A stretch of DNA of 64,000 nt from Tetracentron sinense (Eukaryota > Streptophyta > Magnoliopsida > Trochodendrales > Trochodendraceae). A model generated the notes under the pieces. It worked only from the letters and a program-made list of their open reading frames with translations. It made no database searches and was not told the origin of the DNA. The first letter of the stretch is position 1. Every line of letters begins with the position of its first letter. The stretch is taken from positions 1-64,000 of the forward strand of contig JABCRI010001479.1 in assembly GCA_015143295.1 (NCBI GenBank). The letters run 5' to 3'. Of this stretch, positions 21,379 to 34,169 are shown piece after piece. A program made the translations under genes and the position numbers.

Positions 21379-22766
21379 TATTCTTTGTGCCTCCTGAGCT
21401 ACAATCTCTAGAGCATAACACCAGAGCTCATCCTCAAGTGCATATACCCAGTGACCTCACGATAAGTATCTCTATACTATTATATGCCTTATACTGATGT
21501 GCTTGTGCCTTATACCAATGTGCTTGTGCCTTATACTCATGTGCTTGTGCCTTATACTGACTTTATCATCGGAGCTTATTTCAGGGTGCACACCCGCCCC
21601 CTCAGACTCATTCACAGGTGGAGTTTTGCTATCATTCCTCTACCAGCTGAGCAGCTACAGACGCGTGGCATGTACGAGATTTTTCCCTTTCACTAACCTA
21701 CCTTACTTTGGAGCTTTAGAAGTAAAGAGGAAGCTAAGGTTTTAGAGTGTGGAAAGAATTATAAGAACCAAAGCCTCGAGTTCTTCATAAACTCTCTCCT
21801 TTAGAGTGGACTTTTAAAAGTTCTTGAAGTAAAAAAAGTAGGGAATGAGCCTTTCTCTTGTTGCCAACCATATTCAAGGTTTCCTTTTCTATTATTTAGT
21901 TATATTTTGCTTACTTCATTTGCTTTTTATCTAGTTTTATTTTTCATCTCATTACTTCTTCATTTGATTAAACTCTAGTTCATTTCTAAAATTGGTGGAA
22001 GGCCCTGCCCCCATTTTTTTTTCAAGTAGTCGGGCCCCTTGTGATGCATCCTGTTAATTATGAGGTCCCAATGAAGAGAACGATGGTAGATGTTCTCAAC
22101 AATATATTTTCCCATTTTATTTTTTTTCCCGTAAACTCAGGTATGAATGAGCTATTTTTGGATACGTACCCCTTGATTTTCCATTTGTCCCCGAGTTTTC
22201 CAAAATTCTAGACTCGACCTAAGTTGGTTTTTTTTTCTTAGTTGGCTTGCCAATACCGATGCTCCATGCAAGAGCCTAAAGTTCTATAATAAACCAAAAA
22301 TATAAAAAAAAATTCATAAAAAAACACAAGTTAGCATGCAATGAACTACCTTGGCTTGATCTCATTAACTTGGATATGTAGGCAACCCTAAGGGTTCCAA
22401 CCCACCTAGATTAGGCATTTTCTTTTTATTATTCATGGTTCATCATCTCTTTACTTTCCATATGACATGTCGTCTTTTAATTTGGTTTGGACTTAGGGAG
22501 TAGGTTATCATCTTTGGATGAGGGTTTAGGGGTGCCAAACTCCTTCCCCTAAATTTGAACTAATCTCTTATCCTAAATTTCACATAGATCATATCTTATC
22601 TATAAAGGTAACAACTCTGTCGTAATGTATTTAGCGTCATTCCTCTTTAGAGATTCCCCTGAGATGGAAATGCAGTAAATGCCTGAGTCTAAAAGGTGAT
22701 TAGTGTTATTCATGCTAAGGGTATGTCCCGGGATGTAAATGTAGTAAATTCATTAACTTGCTCACA

Positions 22767-23850
22767 GTACTTCACCTACACTGTTCTACATAATACTAGA
22801 CACTTATCACAACAAACTGTTAGGCTCTTACTCATAAGGTTCTTTTTTGGGCCCTCAGTTTCTTCATCAATGAAAGGCTGAGCCTCTTTATTATTAAGTT
22901 TAATTTTGCATACAACTATTTCAGTCTTTAATAAAACCAATTTTTGGAGCGTTATGGGAGAGGGGAATGCTAGCCTTATTCTCTTTCAACGTTAATTGCT
23001 CTTAAAGGGTAATGGAACAAACCACTTTAATCAAAATTGAGGCTAGCATTCTTCTATTGAAGATGTCAGAACCGATCTATATCGAATAGTGCAAGCATAT
23101 AAAGATTTGATCGACTCAAAACTTAGTTGAATCTTGAAGATAGTGCGACAAATTCCTTTCATAAGTGGGAGGCTTCAATCATTTTAGGAAGCGTATATTA
23201 CATGTACCTCACCTTTGGGTTCCATTTTAAGGTGCCTGATATACTCAAAACCAAGTATAGAGGCGAAAATAGATTCTAATCTATTTTTGACAATGTCTAT
23301 TGTCTATAAATTGTTTTGGCCCCATTATAGTGCATTTTGCCAAGCCACTCTCATCGGCGTTGTTGTGCAACTTTGTCGAGTGTGAGGTTTTGCACCATGC
23401 CATTTTACAGTGACATACAACACGACTGAGGCCACCATATGACATCAACAGGGTGAGAACATTTGATAAAACCCATAATTTGAGACTTGAATATCTTACA
23501 CTAATCTTAATTATAAAAAAAAAAAAACCTTTTTAGTGCTTCTCTAAAAAAACCACGATGAGCTAACAGTCTAGGGGTGGGTATCGAGCTGACCCGAGCT
23601 AATGAGCTGAGATTTTATTGAGCATTGGTTTTTTCATTGTGTTCAAGCTTAGCTCGGCAAACCGAGCTCGAGCCGAATAAGAAACAAGCTTGAAATTTTA
23701 ACGAGCTCAATTAAATATGATTAATTTTTTAAAAAAAACTTATAAAATATAATTAATTTAAAAAATAACCCTTTAATTGAAGTTTTAGATTGAATATTTA
23801 CATATATTAATTTTTTATATTTTTAATATATAAACTAGCCAAACACCAGG
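22767..23850. repeat. Duplicated flank, unit 1 copy
   Basis: The sequence from TACACTGTTCTACATAATAC through CATACAACTATTTCAGTCTT, GAATGCTAGCCTTATT and GACAATGTCTATTGTCT to CTAGGGGTGGGTATCGAGC matches 48350-49790, and its first part also matches 46343-46930. It is non-coding. Together with the matching 3' flanks of copies B and D it supports a segmental duplication. Confidence 0.7.
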
Positions 23851-24069
23851 GTTGGAGCCAAGGGATGGGGGCATGCCCCCCCAATTTTATTTATTTTTTT
23901 GTAATTCCTTCTTTCTTTGGTATGAAATAGTGGGCCCCTCAAATTTTTTTTTTTTTTTTTTAAAGTATACTTGGCCCCCCAAATTCTTTTGTCTTACATA
24001 TATAGTGCCCCCCCCCCTAAAAAAAATAAAATAAAATATTTTTGTCATATATATAGTGGGCCTCCAATG

Positions 24070-26826
24070 AAGTCCAATTATGCCCTTTAGGTTACCCCAC
24101 ATGTCCCTGTTGACACCCCTTAACTATGGTTAAAATTCACCCACTCTTAGGGTTCAACCACTTGGTTTTTAGAAAAAAATATTAAATTGTTTTTAACCTT
24201 AGGAGTTAGTGAATTCTAACTAGGGTTTGAAAAAAAATTTGATATTTTTTTTAAAACCAAGCATAGGTTGGTGAATCTCAACCACAATTAAGTGGTATCA
24301 ATATATGTAGCGCCCCAAAATCTCTTCTAGGAGTTAGGTGAGACTTTAGACGTCACTGTCATAACCTGGCAAACCATCTTGCAAAAATACAAGGTATACT
24401 ATAGTGAAAACGAAATCAATGCGAAAGTGAAACAATGTGAAAGCGTGAACTCAATTTTTCTTTTCTATACATGATCAAAATTCCAAGTTTTTATACATAA
24501 ACATGACTAAATGTAAGAGTGGACATGCCTACCCATCAAAATACAAACTACAGAAGCCTCAATGGCTCTCCACTCAACAATAGTCTAGATAGGGCTACCT
24601 ATCTAGATTTCTGTCCTCCTGAGGCTGCAATGGGGATATGCGTCTTCTCTTCAGCATACTCTTCCTCAATCCATGGCTTAGGGTTGAAGATATCAACCGG
24701 ACCTACCGACATGAAATGTACGACTGAGTATTAAAACACTCAGCGAGTACAACTACTAGCTAACAATGATATAATACAATTCACAGCTTACTGACATTTA
24801 AACAATGCATTCATGTGCATGCATGAAAATCCGAACGCAAAACCTCATGTAAATCATGTGTGTATTATTCATAGCCTGTACTTGAAATTATCCTTTCGTA
24901 TTTTCAAAACTTGCTTATTGTACTTAAAACTTATTCTTGTCTTGTTCTTATTTCGTAGAAATCATGTTTGTCTTGTCTCGTTCTTGTTTCGTGGAAATCA
25001 TGCTTATCTTGCGAGCCAGATGTTAGTGCCCTTGTACCGACTTGTGAGTCAGGTATGTAAATACCCTTCATCGAATATTATTGAAAGTAACTTGTGAGCT
25101 GGGTATGTAAATACCTTTCAACGAAATAGAAAAGATACACCAACATCCTTAACCGACCCAAAGTTCGGCATTATTATTCTCATTTGTCTTGTTTTCTTGA
25201 AGCCAGATATAACATATCATTAGATATGCCTTATCCTTGACCAACCCAAATTTCAGTTTTATCATTTGTTTTGTGAATCACTTGTCTTGTTCTATGGTTG
25301 TTTTTCATATCCTTATGCTTAGAAAACTCGGTCATGCATACATGCTTGTGCATAGTGAATGGTGGACATCATATTGGCGTGGAAATACTTAAAGGAATAA
25401 CATATGACATTTCAAGCATTTATAGAAACATGGAAGATCTTAAAGAAACGTATATAGGCTTTATAGTAATGTGACATTTGTGGAAAAGCCTTAAAAACAT
25501 CGTAGTACTCATTAAAGGCTTAAAACATGAAATCATGACAATAGACATTATACATTTGACATACATTGCATAGATCGTGGCTACTTAGCCTATTATATCT
25601 ATAACATCCTTCAGAGTTCATATATTTAGAGAAATCATGGTAGATTTAATAATTTGAAACACATAGAAGAAATCTCGATATTTAAACCTGGAACCTAAGG
25701 TTTTGGGATCTAGGTTATCTTACTCTAGAAACTGTCACTACTTTTATGACTTTTAGCTGCGGCTTAAGTACTGTTGCTAATTTCATAAGTTTTAGCAGTG
25801 GTTTTTATAAACTTCTAATTTTATGAGTTTTAGCGACGAGTTTTTTAAACTGTCGGCAATTTCATGCCCAATTTTCTTATTTTCTCGGCAAAATACAAAT
25901 TTTAGTGATGGTTTGATATTTTTGTCAATAAAAGGGACATTTATGGGAGGTTATTGCTATCCGTCACTAAAAACTCTTTTTCTTGTAGTGTCTCTTGGTT
26001 AACTAGAAGGGTTTACTTAACACTTTCTATTCATAATCATGCATTCAATTCATATTTACTAATTTGTATCATAGCAAAGCTAGATAGTAGTAGTACTTAC
26101 TTGGGGATGGAAGAAAAACTTGAGAAGAGATGAGGATGTGAGATCCAAGCTCTACCTTTTTGCCAAAACTCTAGCTCTCCCCTTTCTTCCTTTCTAACTT
26201 TCTCAATTCCTCTCAAATTCTGCCTAGAGGGTTTATGAAACCCTCACCCACAAAATTGGGGCTTTTATATAAAAGGGGGAGGTCAAAAGACCACCCTACC
26301 CTGAATGTAACAGTCCCCTAGACCAAACTGGGCAAAAATGTCGGGGTCCCGGTCGACTGGCTAGGAGGGTCGGTCGACCGGCCTTCTTAAAACGCCTGCT
26401 GTAAAGCCCATTTTGGACTTTTCAGTATCAGTCGGTTGACCGGCTAGGGAGGTTGGTCGACCGGCCTTGCATAATTCACCCACTGTTGCCCCTTTTGGGC
26501 TGTTTTTGTGACAGCCGGTCGACCGGGATTCACCAGAACTTGGTGAATACTTTGTTTTTCCCTTTTCTTCAACTTAGAGTGGTTTCACTCTACCATTGAC
26601 TTACCCAGAGTGCTTCCACTCTTTTACCTTGGCTTAAACACCCTTACATAATTATATTTTTAGTTCTAACTCATTTTTATTCATAATGCACACATCATAT
26701 CCCATAGAAGACCCATTTTGATGAAAATCAGTATGCATTGACACTATTCATAGACACTATTCACCAAATGGGAAAATGAGTTTCGGTGTTCTACAATATG
26801 GACACGTGCTGACCTCAAGGACATTA
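24070..26826. mobile_element. Foldback MITE interrupted by a solo LTR
   Basis: The left arm (CCAATTATGCCCTTTAGG, CACATGTCCC, CACCCCTTAACTATGG, ATTCACCCACTC) is complementary to the right arm, which is split: GTGAATCTCAACCACAATTA before 24305 and GGACACGTGCTGACCTCAAGG after 26800. The MITE family also occurs at 35031, 43215 and 56115. Confidence 0.65.
24306..26795 (+). mobile_element. Solo LTR with TGTAGCGCC..TTCTACA termini
   Basis: This 2490-bp segment begins TGTAGCGCCCCAAAATC and ends GGTGTTCTACA, with near-identical 5-bp flanks ATATA and ATATG. The motif GAGTATTAAAACACTCAG at about 24725-24745 and repeated GGTCGACCGG-type sequences at 26345-26530 lie inside. The termini resemble Tekay/Del-type Ty3/gypsy LTRs, but the lineage is a guess. 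It interrupts the right arm of a MITE, which confirms both borders. No internal domain remains. Confidence 0.75.
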
Positions 26827-26975
26827 CTGGGAAAAAATTCTCAAAATATAAAAATTACCCCCATTTCTTTTTTCTCTAGGGCATAGCCCCCGAAACCCCA
26901 ATTCCATACCCTCAAATCCATTAGTTTTTTATAATGTATTTTGCCCCCCCAATGAAAAATCCTAGCTCCTCAACA

Positions 26976-27660
26976 CAAAAGGTGTTCAATCTTAGCTTGT
27001 TTACTAAACGAGTTTCAAAATGGTTTTCAAACTTATTTGTTAAGCCAACTGAGTCGAGCTCAAACAACTCGTGCCCACCCCTAACTAACACACCATGAGA
27101 GGTGTTTAAAAGGCATCAACCATAACACCAGGGATGGACAAACCCTAAAATGTAGGCTTTTACAAGAGTGGCCTTTAGCCAAACGAAGTCCATTGACTGT
27201 ACATGTAACATTTTGTTGATGAATTAACCATTTTGAAAAAAGATGTTCACAAGATGCTAATGGGATCCAAGATGTCAATTGATTGAATGGTACTTTAGAA
27301 TCTTTAGATCCACGGATTAGTCCGAATATGAGCCATTTCAAAAATATACAAATATTAAAAATAAAATAAAAACATTGTCCCCAAGCTATCAATGGGCTTA
27401 TCCATCCTGTGGGCTTCCAGACCGGTTGAGTGAGAGAACTTGGGCCACATTTTGTGGAGATAGTGTGTAAAGATTTGATAGGTCATGAATTTTTGAAAAG
27501 TTGAATAACGAATTGGTACGTATTGTCTTGTCGGCCTCAAATATTTGACTTGAGATCTCTTCCGGTTGGTATTGGCGAGGAGACCACCAACACCCACTCT
27601 TAAAGCGCCACATCAAATTTTGCACACCAACCAAGGTATTGGTTAGCATGTGTATACTTT
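26976..27660. repeat. Duplicated flank, unit 1 copy (continued)
   Basis: AGGGATGGACAAACCCTAAA, TAACCATTTTGAAA, GGGATCCAAGATGTCAA and AGAATCTTTAGATCC match 49800-50600 in the same order, with insertions and losses in each copy. No gene is visible. Confidence 0.65.
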
Positions 27661-29009
27661 CATTGACGTGCAAAAGCTATTGTGACGCCTTGGGAGTGGG
27701 TGCTGGCGGTCTCCTCACCAGCACCAACTAGAGAAGATCTTGTGTGCAAAGAGAGTTGGCGCTCTCAACTATCTTTCCCAAATTTGTCTAATGTTTTGCT
27801 AGATACTTTCACATCTTGGCCCTCAAGTCCCTGTAAGGGGTGGTACTGTCCTGGGTCGATCCCTTCTCATGTGGCGGGGTGATGCTGTCCTAAACGGGTC
27901 CCATCTTACACAGAGTTGGAGTGTGTCCTGGTCGCTACTGCTACTAAGGAAGGGCCAGATGCCCTGGTTTCCTCTTTCACGACCAACATCTCTTTGAGTC
28001 TAATGTAATTGGTCGGCTTGGCTGATTTGGATGGAGCGACGACAGAACTCTCCTGGGCAGAGGGGTCGAAATGAACTTCAATTAAAAATTTATAATCAAA
28101 CTGAATTTAAATAAATTGAACTATTCATCAAAAACTCTTAACTGTTGAGATAAACTAAACATAAATCTTTCATGAAGTCAATTACAATCTCCTTGGAATT
28201 CAAATAAATACTAAAAACCAAATTCAATAGTAAGGCCATCGATCAAGATCCCGATCTTCTTTGGGATGATCACCTGCTGTTTCTTCAATGTACTATTCCT
28301 CTTCCCATGGTCCAGATGCACAAATATTAAATTCACAACCTGTCGATAATAAAATTATCGGTTGAGTAACAAAGTCGCTCCGTGTATATAATAACCCTGT
28401 TGCCCAAGGTTTGGACCTTAGAGGGGGGGTGAATAAGGTTTATGACAATTTAAAATTCTTCGTATTCCTTTAGGCGGAATTTCAATTATACTAATTAAAA
28501 GAGAATGAAAATTTAACAATACTACACACACAATGCAAAGCAATAAAGTAAAGAGAATGCAAACAAAAGGAATTTGTTCTCAAGGTTCGGCAACCCGCCT
28601 AAGTCCCTCACGTTTCTCGAAAAATTTACCGTTCTCAATGATCGATCAACCATAGAGTGCCGATTGATCGGCATTGGTGGTGCCGATGATCAGCGTCAGT
28701 TTTTTTTTTTCAAAAGTCTTTTGCTACTTTTTTGATAGTTTAAATTTCAAGTAATTAGATCATTAAAAGGGGCTAAAATGAACAAAATAATATAGTTTCT
28801 ACTTCTAGACATCTCATATTAATTTCCATAAGAATGCATAGCATTAAAATCAATTACACTTTTCTAGGAAATTCATAAATATAGCTCGAATGTTAAGAAA
28901 ATAAACTCGGGTCTCTACAGCGTGTCTTTGATTTGATTTGTTCCTTTTATTTTTAACAGTTATATGACATCACATGTGATTCACAGAACACACATCATAC
29001 TACGCATGT
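27661..29009. other. Unassigned sequence
   Basis: The 27680-28080 part is richer in GC than its surroundings and could be a decayed element or gene fragment. I recognise no domain in any frame. The rest is AT-rich, with a GGACCTTAGAGGGGGGGTGAA motif near 28412 that often occurs beside plant retroelements. Confidence 0.4.
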
Positions 29010-29912
29010 ATCGATCACATCAACTAGAGAATGGTATGCGTTGCAAATATCAGAGCTAAGATCTGCGTATTAAAGAATGCTGACCCATACACTGTTAATT
29101 ATGGTGTGTATCTCACTTGAATTATTTGGGTATGATCTTTCCATTGCGTGTTTTGCACGCGAAAAAGAGATGTATATTGTTCAATCAGACTTATTCTTTG
29201 ACATGTGATGAAGAATAGAATTACCAAAAGGGCGTTGTATTATATTGAGGACCATTTCAAGAAGACGAGTGTGTGATGGGCAGTGGTCTCCTACGTCAAC
29301 TCAACCCCAAAATCACTCCTACCCATCAAAGTGAGGATCCAATTGAGACAGTAACCATTGTTTCAGCCTGCCTTGAATCCCAAATATATTTAAGGCCGAG
29401 ATTAAGATGTTTTGTGTCCTCTTTCTAGGTACTCTTTGTCAATTTTCCATAAGAACAATTCAGTTTCAATCATAGGACTGGCCTAACATTTATATCGTTG
29501 AAGCCTATGGACATGACCACAAATATGGAAACCCTAACCCGACCAATAAGAGAATCTGAAGATTACATGATTTAAGGATCAAGTAAATATAATTTTTTAT
29601 TTATTTAAATAGATTCAATCCATTTTGTCAAGATCATCTCATATTTTATATTTCTCAAGTATAGATCTAAGTATCAAGAACATAATATCATAAATCATTT
29701 ATTATGATATAATATGAGATCAAGAACAATATACCTTACAAAGCTTCTTAAGTGTTAAGCCTCCTATCAATGACATACAAGATCTCCTTTCTTGTTCATG
29801 GGTTTCCGTTGAATGAGAGAGATAAACCTTTTGATTTCTTCTGGCTTTTCTTTAGGATTTCTTTAATCGAATCTTTATTCAAGAAGTAGATCGCATACAG
29901 GTCTTGATCCCC
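29010..29912. repeat. Upstream duplicated block, copy R2
   Basis: The block matches 58465-59346 over most of its length: ATTATGGTGTGTA, GACATGTGATGAAGAATAGA, GAGGACCATTTCAAGAA, CAAGATCTCCTTT and TTTCTTTAGGATTTCTTTAA appear in the same order and spacing. It lies upstream of copy C, as R3 lies upstream of copy E. No open frame is conserved, so it is probably a duplicated intergenic region or a decayed element. Confidence 0.65.
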
Positions 29913-30930
29913 TAATCTTTAATAGATCATGATCTATATAATAATCCCTCAATCAAGACTCATATTTAATTAGTTGGAACTCAAAAAGAATTTAATTATG
30001 ATTAACTTTCATCCTAATTAATTAAACGAAAGAGAATGAGGAGAACTTAGTAAATGATATCTCAAAAAAGGTGTTTTGATATGTAGAAAAAATAGACTCG
30101 TGATGGTTACAAAACAAAAGCCACTTTAACTGTTCTTTTTAATTCTGGTTAACAACTTTAATATTTAGAGCTAATATTTTTTTTTTCAAAGAACAAAATT
30201 AGATGGTTGAAATCTAAGGGTTAGTGAGTTTCAATCACATTTAAGATGTATTAAAAAAGACACGTATTAGACGTGTAGGATGCTACCGGACTCCTTAGAG
30301 TTCAGTTACAAGTTGATAGAATTAAGAGTCAAAAATAAAATAAGGACATGTTTTTTGCACAGTTGATAAGGACATTTTTGTTTACGAATATTTTGCTTGT
30401 TTACAAAAAGGGTGCAAATCCTCTCCAGTGATAACCGGATGTGGCACATCCGGTTATCACCCCTAGAGGTCGCCACGTGTCTCCTTTGACACCCCTTAAC
30501 CATGGCCGTAGGCCTGTCAAAAAATCCCGGTTGGAAGGGTACCCGGCCCGGCCCAGCCCTTCAAAACCCGTCCCAACCCGGCCCTACTCCAGCCCTTGGG
30601 CCGGGTTGGGCCAAAAATTTGCCAGCCCGCCTCTAATAGGGCTGGGTCTGATCACGCCCCAGCCCGACCCTTCCAAGCCCGGCCCATCCCGAGCGCCACT
30701 ATACCATAAGTGTGGCATATAAGCGGAGGTATTAGTTTTAATTTTAAGTTTATTATGTTATACAATTTACATATATACCCTTCTTAACGTTTCTTTAACG
30801 AATTTAATCCGGGGTTAAAAACGTAATATCACAATTAATTTTATATATATACTCAATTCAACCCTAACCCTAAATCTCAGTTCTTACGAATCGCCTCTCT
30901 CCGATCGTCTCTCCGATCATCTCTCCCTGA

Positions 30931-30933
<3 letters not shown>

Positions 30934-30975
<42 letters not shown>
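30934..30975. repeat. (CT)n microsatellite
   Basis: About 40 bp of CT repeats in the 5' leader of the hAT element. Confidence 0.95.
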
Positions 30976-30979
<4 letters not shown>

Positions 30980-31439
30980 CTCAGACTCTCAGTCTCTACA
31001 GGCTACACCTCTACTCTCTCAGACTCTCGACTCTCAGTTCTCACGCTCATCTGAGAGCCTGCTGCGAACTCGACTGTGCATCACTGAGTCCTCCATAGTT
31101 CGCCGGACCAAATCTCGAGAATGCCGGAACTGAAACTCCGTTTGGCTGATCAATAAACGGGAACTCGACTGTGCTACTGTCACGACCACGGCTCCTCTGA
31201 GATTTCTGTTACTGTTACGGCCAAGGCTCCACTGAGATCTCTGCTACTTTCACGGCCACCGGGACACGGCTCCTCTGAGATCTCTGCTGCTGTCACGGAC
31301 TCACGGCCACGGCCACGGCTCAAGCTCAAGTCTGGAGTCTGGACCCTGCAGCCACGCCCCACGGCTCCATCGGTTAGGCCAGTTCACAGCTACATCGGTT
31401 AGGCTATCACTACCACCACTTCTATTTTTGTTCAGGCTT

Positions 31440-32040
31440 CCAAGTCCCTAACCCCCTAACCCTTAGAAAATTCTAAAACCCTAATTTCGAAACCCTAACC
31501 CTAGAAAAATTTAGAAACCCTAACCTAAGTAGTTCATACCCTAAACCTTTAACAAATTCTGAAATCCTAATTTCGAAACCCTAACCCTTAGAAAATTCTG
31601 AAACCCTAATTTTCCCTGAATATTATTTAGTTTGATAATTATTTATTATAAAACCCTAACCCTTGAATATTGTTTAGTTTGAATCGTCTGATAATCTGTT
31701 TCAATTTTTTCTGTTCTGAAATCTTAGTTTGATAATCTGATTTTAAAGTTTAGTTTGATTTGATAATTTGATAATCTGCCAATACTCTGATTTGATAATC
31801 TGATTCCACTTTGATCTGATTTGAGTTTAGTTTCTATTCTATTAATCTGATAATCTGATAATCTGATTTGAATAATCCATAATATTAGTTTTGTTTGATT
31901 TGATAATTTGATAATCTGTTTCAATTTTTTCTGTTCTGAAATCTTAGTTTGATAATCTGATTTTAAAGTTTAGTTTGAGTTGATAATTTGATAATCTGCC
32001 AATACTCTAATTTGATAATCTGTTAATATTCTGTTAATCT
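31440..32040. repeat. CCCTAA-type and TTTGATAATCTGA tandem repeats in the hAT leader
   Basis: Between 31440 and 31640 the unit AAACCCTAA..TTAGAAAATTCTG recurs. Between 31690 and 32030 a TTTGATAATCTGA unit and a longer unit beginning CTGTTCTGAAATCTTAGTTT (31708 and 31929) recur. They probably represent the long untranslated leader of the transposase transcript. Confidence 0.75.
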
Positions 32041-32082
32041 TAGTTCATATCCTAAGTTTAATTTAATTTTTATTAGGCTAAA

Positions 32083-34169
32083 ATGTCAACTCCCGGTACT
32101 AGTAGTAATGCCAGTTCTCCTTTAGTTGATTTAACTCATACCGAGGACCCTAGAATTGTGGAAGTTAGAGAGGGGAACATAACAAATCCCGACCCTCTTC
32201 ATCCATCACCCTCTTCCTCACAGCCAGAGACTGAAGATCCTCAACCCATTAAAAAAAGATCTAAAAATGCCTCAATAATTTGGGATCATTTCACCCAAAA
32301 GACAGTAAGTAGAAAAGGAAAAGATGGACAAAAAAAAAATGTACGTGTTGCTGTATGTCACCATTGTAAAATGGAATTGGATAATAGTGTTAAAAATGGA
32401 GTCGATCATATTAAAAGACACCTAGAATCGACCTGTAAGAAAAGGCCAAACCTTGACCCTACACAACCACTCATGACGTCTTATAAAGATAGTGGTCCTA
32501 TGGCCCATAAATTTGACCCAAAGTTGTGCCGAGAAGCACTTGCATTAATGATTATTCAACATGAGTATCCATTTAATATAGTTTCTCATGAAAGTTTTAT
32601 TTATTACAGTAGTGTACTACAACCTCTATTTAAGATGGTGTCACGTAACACCATCAAGTCTGATTGTATGGAAATTTATAAAAAAGAAAAATTAAAAATG
32701 TTAACATTTTTTTAAAGTAATTTATCGAAAATTAGTCTCACGTCTGATATGTGGACATCCAACCAAACATTAGGATATATGGCTATAACAGCCCATTATA
32801 TTGACTCTGATTGGAACCTTAAAAAAAGAATAATTAACTTTATTAATGTTGATCCACCCTACACAAGGTTGACTTTAACTGAAACTATTAAATCAAATTT
32901 AATAAAATGAAAAATTTCTGAAAAAATATTTAGTTTAGTTTTAGACAATTGTAGTACCAATGATTATATTGTAAGAGTTATGAAAACTCATCTTACTAGA
33001 AAAGAAGCCCTTCCATTTGAAGGTAAGTTATTTCATATGCGTTGTTCTGTACATATCCTCAACCTTATTGTACAAGATGGGTTGAAAGAAATAAACCCGA
33101 TTATTCAAAATATTCGGGAATCAGTAAAATTTATTAATAATTCAACAACACGTACACATAAATTTCGAGAACTTATTAGTGAATTAGGGTTAAATAATGT
33201 TAAGGGGTTACCCCTCGATGTTTCTACGAGATGGAACTCCACCTATCTTATGCTAGAGGCTGCATTAGAATTTAGAGAAGTTTTTGCTTGATTAGAAATA
33301 ATAGACTCAAACTATAAATGTAATCTTTTAGATGATGAATGGTATCAATCAAAGATAATATGCGAGCTTTTACAAAATTTTTATGAAGCTACAAATATAT
33401 TTTCTGGAACTAAATACCCAACTATACATTTATTTTTGGAAGAAGTGGTTAAGATACATATTGAATTAATGGAGAAAATACATGGTGAAAATCATTTCCT
33501 CTGCGATATAGCTAAAAAAATGAAAGTAAAATTTGATAAATATTAGGAAGATTATAATCCGATTTTTGAACTTGCTATAATTTTGGATCCTCAACATAAA
33601 CAATTGTATTTAGAATATGTTTTGAGAAATTATTTGGGGATAGTGATATAGCGAAGACACGAAAGGATAGAGCCCTTAAGAATCTTAAAGACTTGTATAT
33701 GGAATATAGTGCTAAATTTAGTACCCCTAATGTCTCGAAGTCAAGTAGGGAGAATATTGTTGTAAAAAGTTCAAAGAGAAAAAATGAAGATTTCTTGAAA
33801 TTTGAAGAAGAAATGAGTCAAATTACTGATTTAGAAATAAGATCAGAATTAGATTCGTATTTGGAAGAGCCAAGAGATAAATTTGACGAGTTAGATATAT
33901 TACTTTGGTGGAAATTAAATTCAAAAAAGTATCCAATTTTATCAATGGTGGCTCGTGATATTTTAACAATTCCAGTGACAACCGTAGCTTCTGAGTCTGC
34001 ATTTAGCACTGGAGGAAGGGTACTTGACCAGTTTAGAAGTTGTTTAAAACCAGACATTGTAGAAGCCTTAGTTTGTTGTCAAGATTGGATTCGTACAACT
34101 AAACAAAGTGAGTTAGACTCGATAGAAGTGTCAAAATTAGATATATTAATGGATGATATAAATATTTAA
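32083..34169 (+). pseudogene. hAT (Ac-like, RICESLEEPER-type) transposase, degenerate
   Basis: The first open segment (32083-32715) has a Ser/Pro-rich N-terminus and a BED-type zinc finger (C-H-H-C kind of motif starting CHHCKMEL, with a later H-x4-H-x5-C). The same frame continues after a stop through the catalytic region (SDMWTS, and RCSVHILNLIVQDGL at 33040-33075) and a DVSTRWNSTYLML motif. The C-terminal hAT dimerisation domain (WWKLNSKKYPILSMVARDI, SESAFSTGGRVLD) lies at 33693-34169 in a different frame. I count in-frame stops near 32713, 32908, 33288 and 33544 and one frameshift between about 33610 and 33650, so no active transposase can be made. A reading length of roughly 690 codons fits the family. 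The start is the first Met of the open segment. Confidence 0.9.

Larger units (their letters stand above)
15509..21692 (+). mobile_element. Small non-autonomous LTR retrotransposon with both LTRs
   Basis: Two long direct repeats (15509-19285 including a nested insert, and 20060-21692) start TGTAACGG and end CCCTTTCA. They flank an internal region of only 774 bp. A 5-bp duplication, CTAAC, lies at 15504-15508 and 21693-21697. A primer-binding-site-like TGGCGCCGTCTGTGGG follows the first LTR, and a purine tract GAGAAGGGG (20046-20054) precedes the second. There is no room for gag or pol, so it must have moved with the help of another element. In the first 210 bp the LTRs differ at about 3 positions, which suggests a young insertion on a plant time scale. 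It is a fossil broken by one large insertion. Confidence 0.9.
20060..21692 (+). repeat. 3' LTR of the small non-autonomous element
   Basis: This is the uninterrupted 1633-bp LTR. It carries extra copies of a GTGCCGAATACGTTGTGCTG unit (about 20643-20750) and of GAGGAA compared with the 5' LTR. Confidence 0.92.
13939..22766 (-). mobile_element. Solo LTR X (Ty3/gypsy-like, reverse), host of a nested LTR element
   Basis: On the minus strand it starts TGTGAGCAAG and ends GGGTGTTTACA, with a 5-bp duplication GTACT at 13934-13938 and 22767-22771. Without the element nested in it, X is about 2.6 kb. No matching second LTR or internal region is found, so it looks like a solo LTR left by recombination. 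The termini and the GAGT(T/C)G.CACC motif near its 5' end relate it to the solo LTRs at 15720, 37708 and 51678, probably a long-LTR Ty3/gypsy lineage. A left-truncated relative lies at about 47020-48236. It is a non-coding fossil. Confidence 0.75.
23851..26975. mobile_element. hAT-like non-autonomous element with nested inserts
   Basis: Relative to the duplicate at 49735-49830, this 3.1 kb is an insertion between TTTTTAATATATA and TTACTAAACGAG. Its ends read GGGTTGGAGCCAAGG and, reversed, GAGGAGCTAGGATTTTTC, with GCCCCCCC tracts at both sides. That fits a weak inverted repeat of the GGAGCCAGGATTTT family. The target duplication is not clear. It carries a foldback MITE and a solo LTR. Confidence 0.5.
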
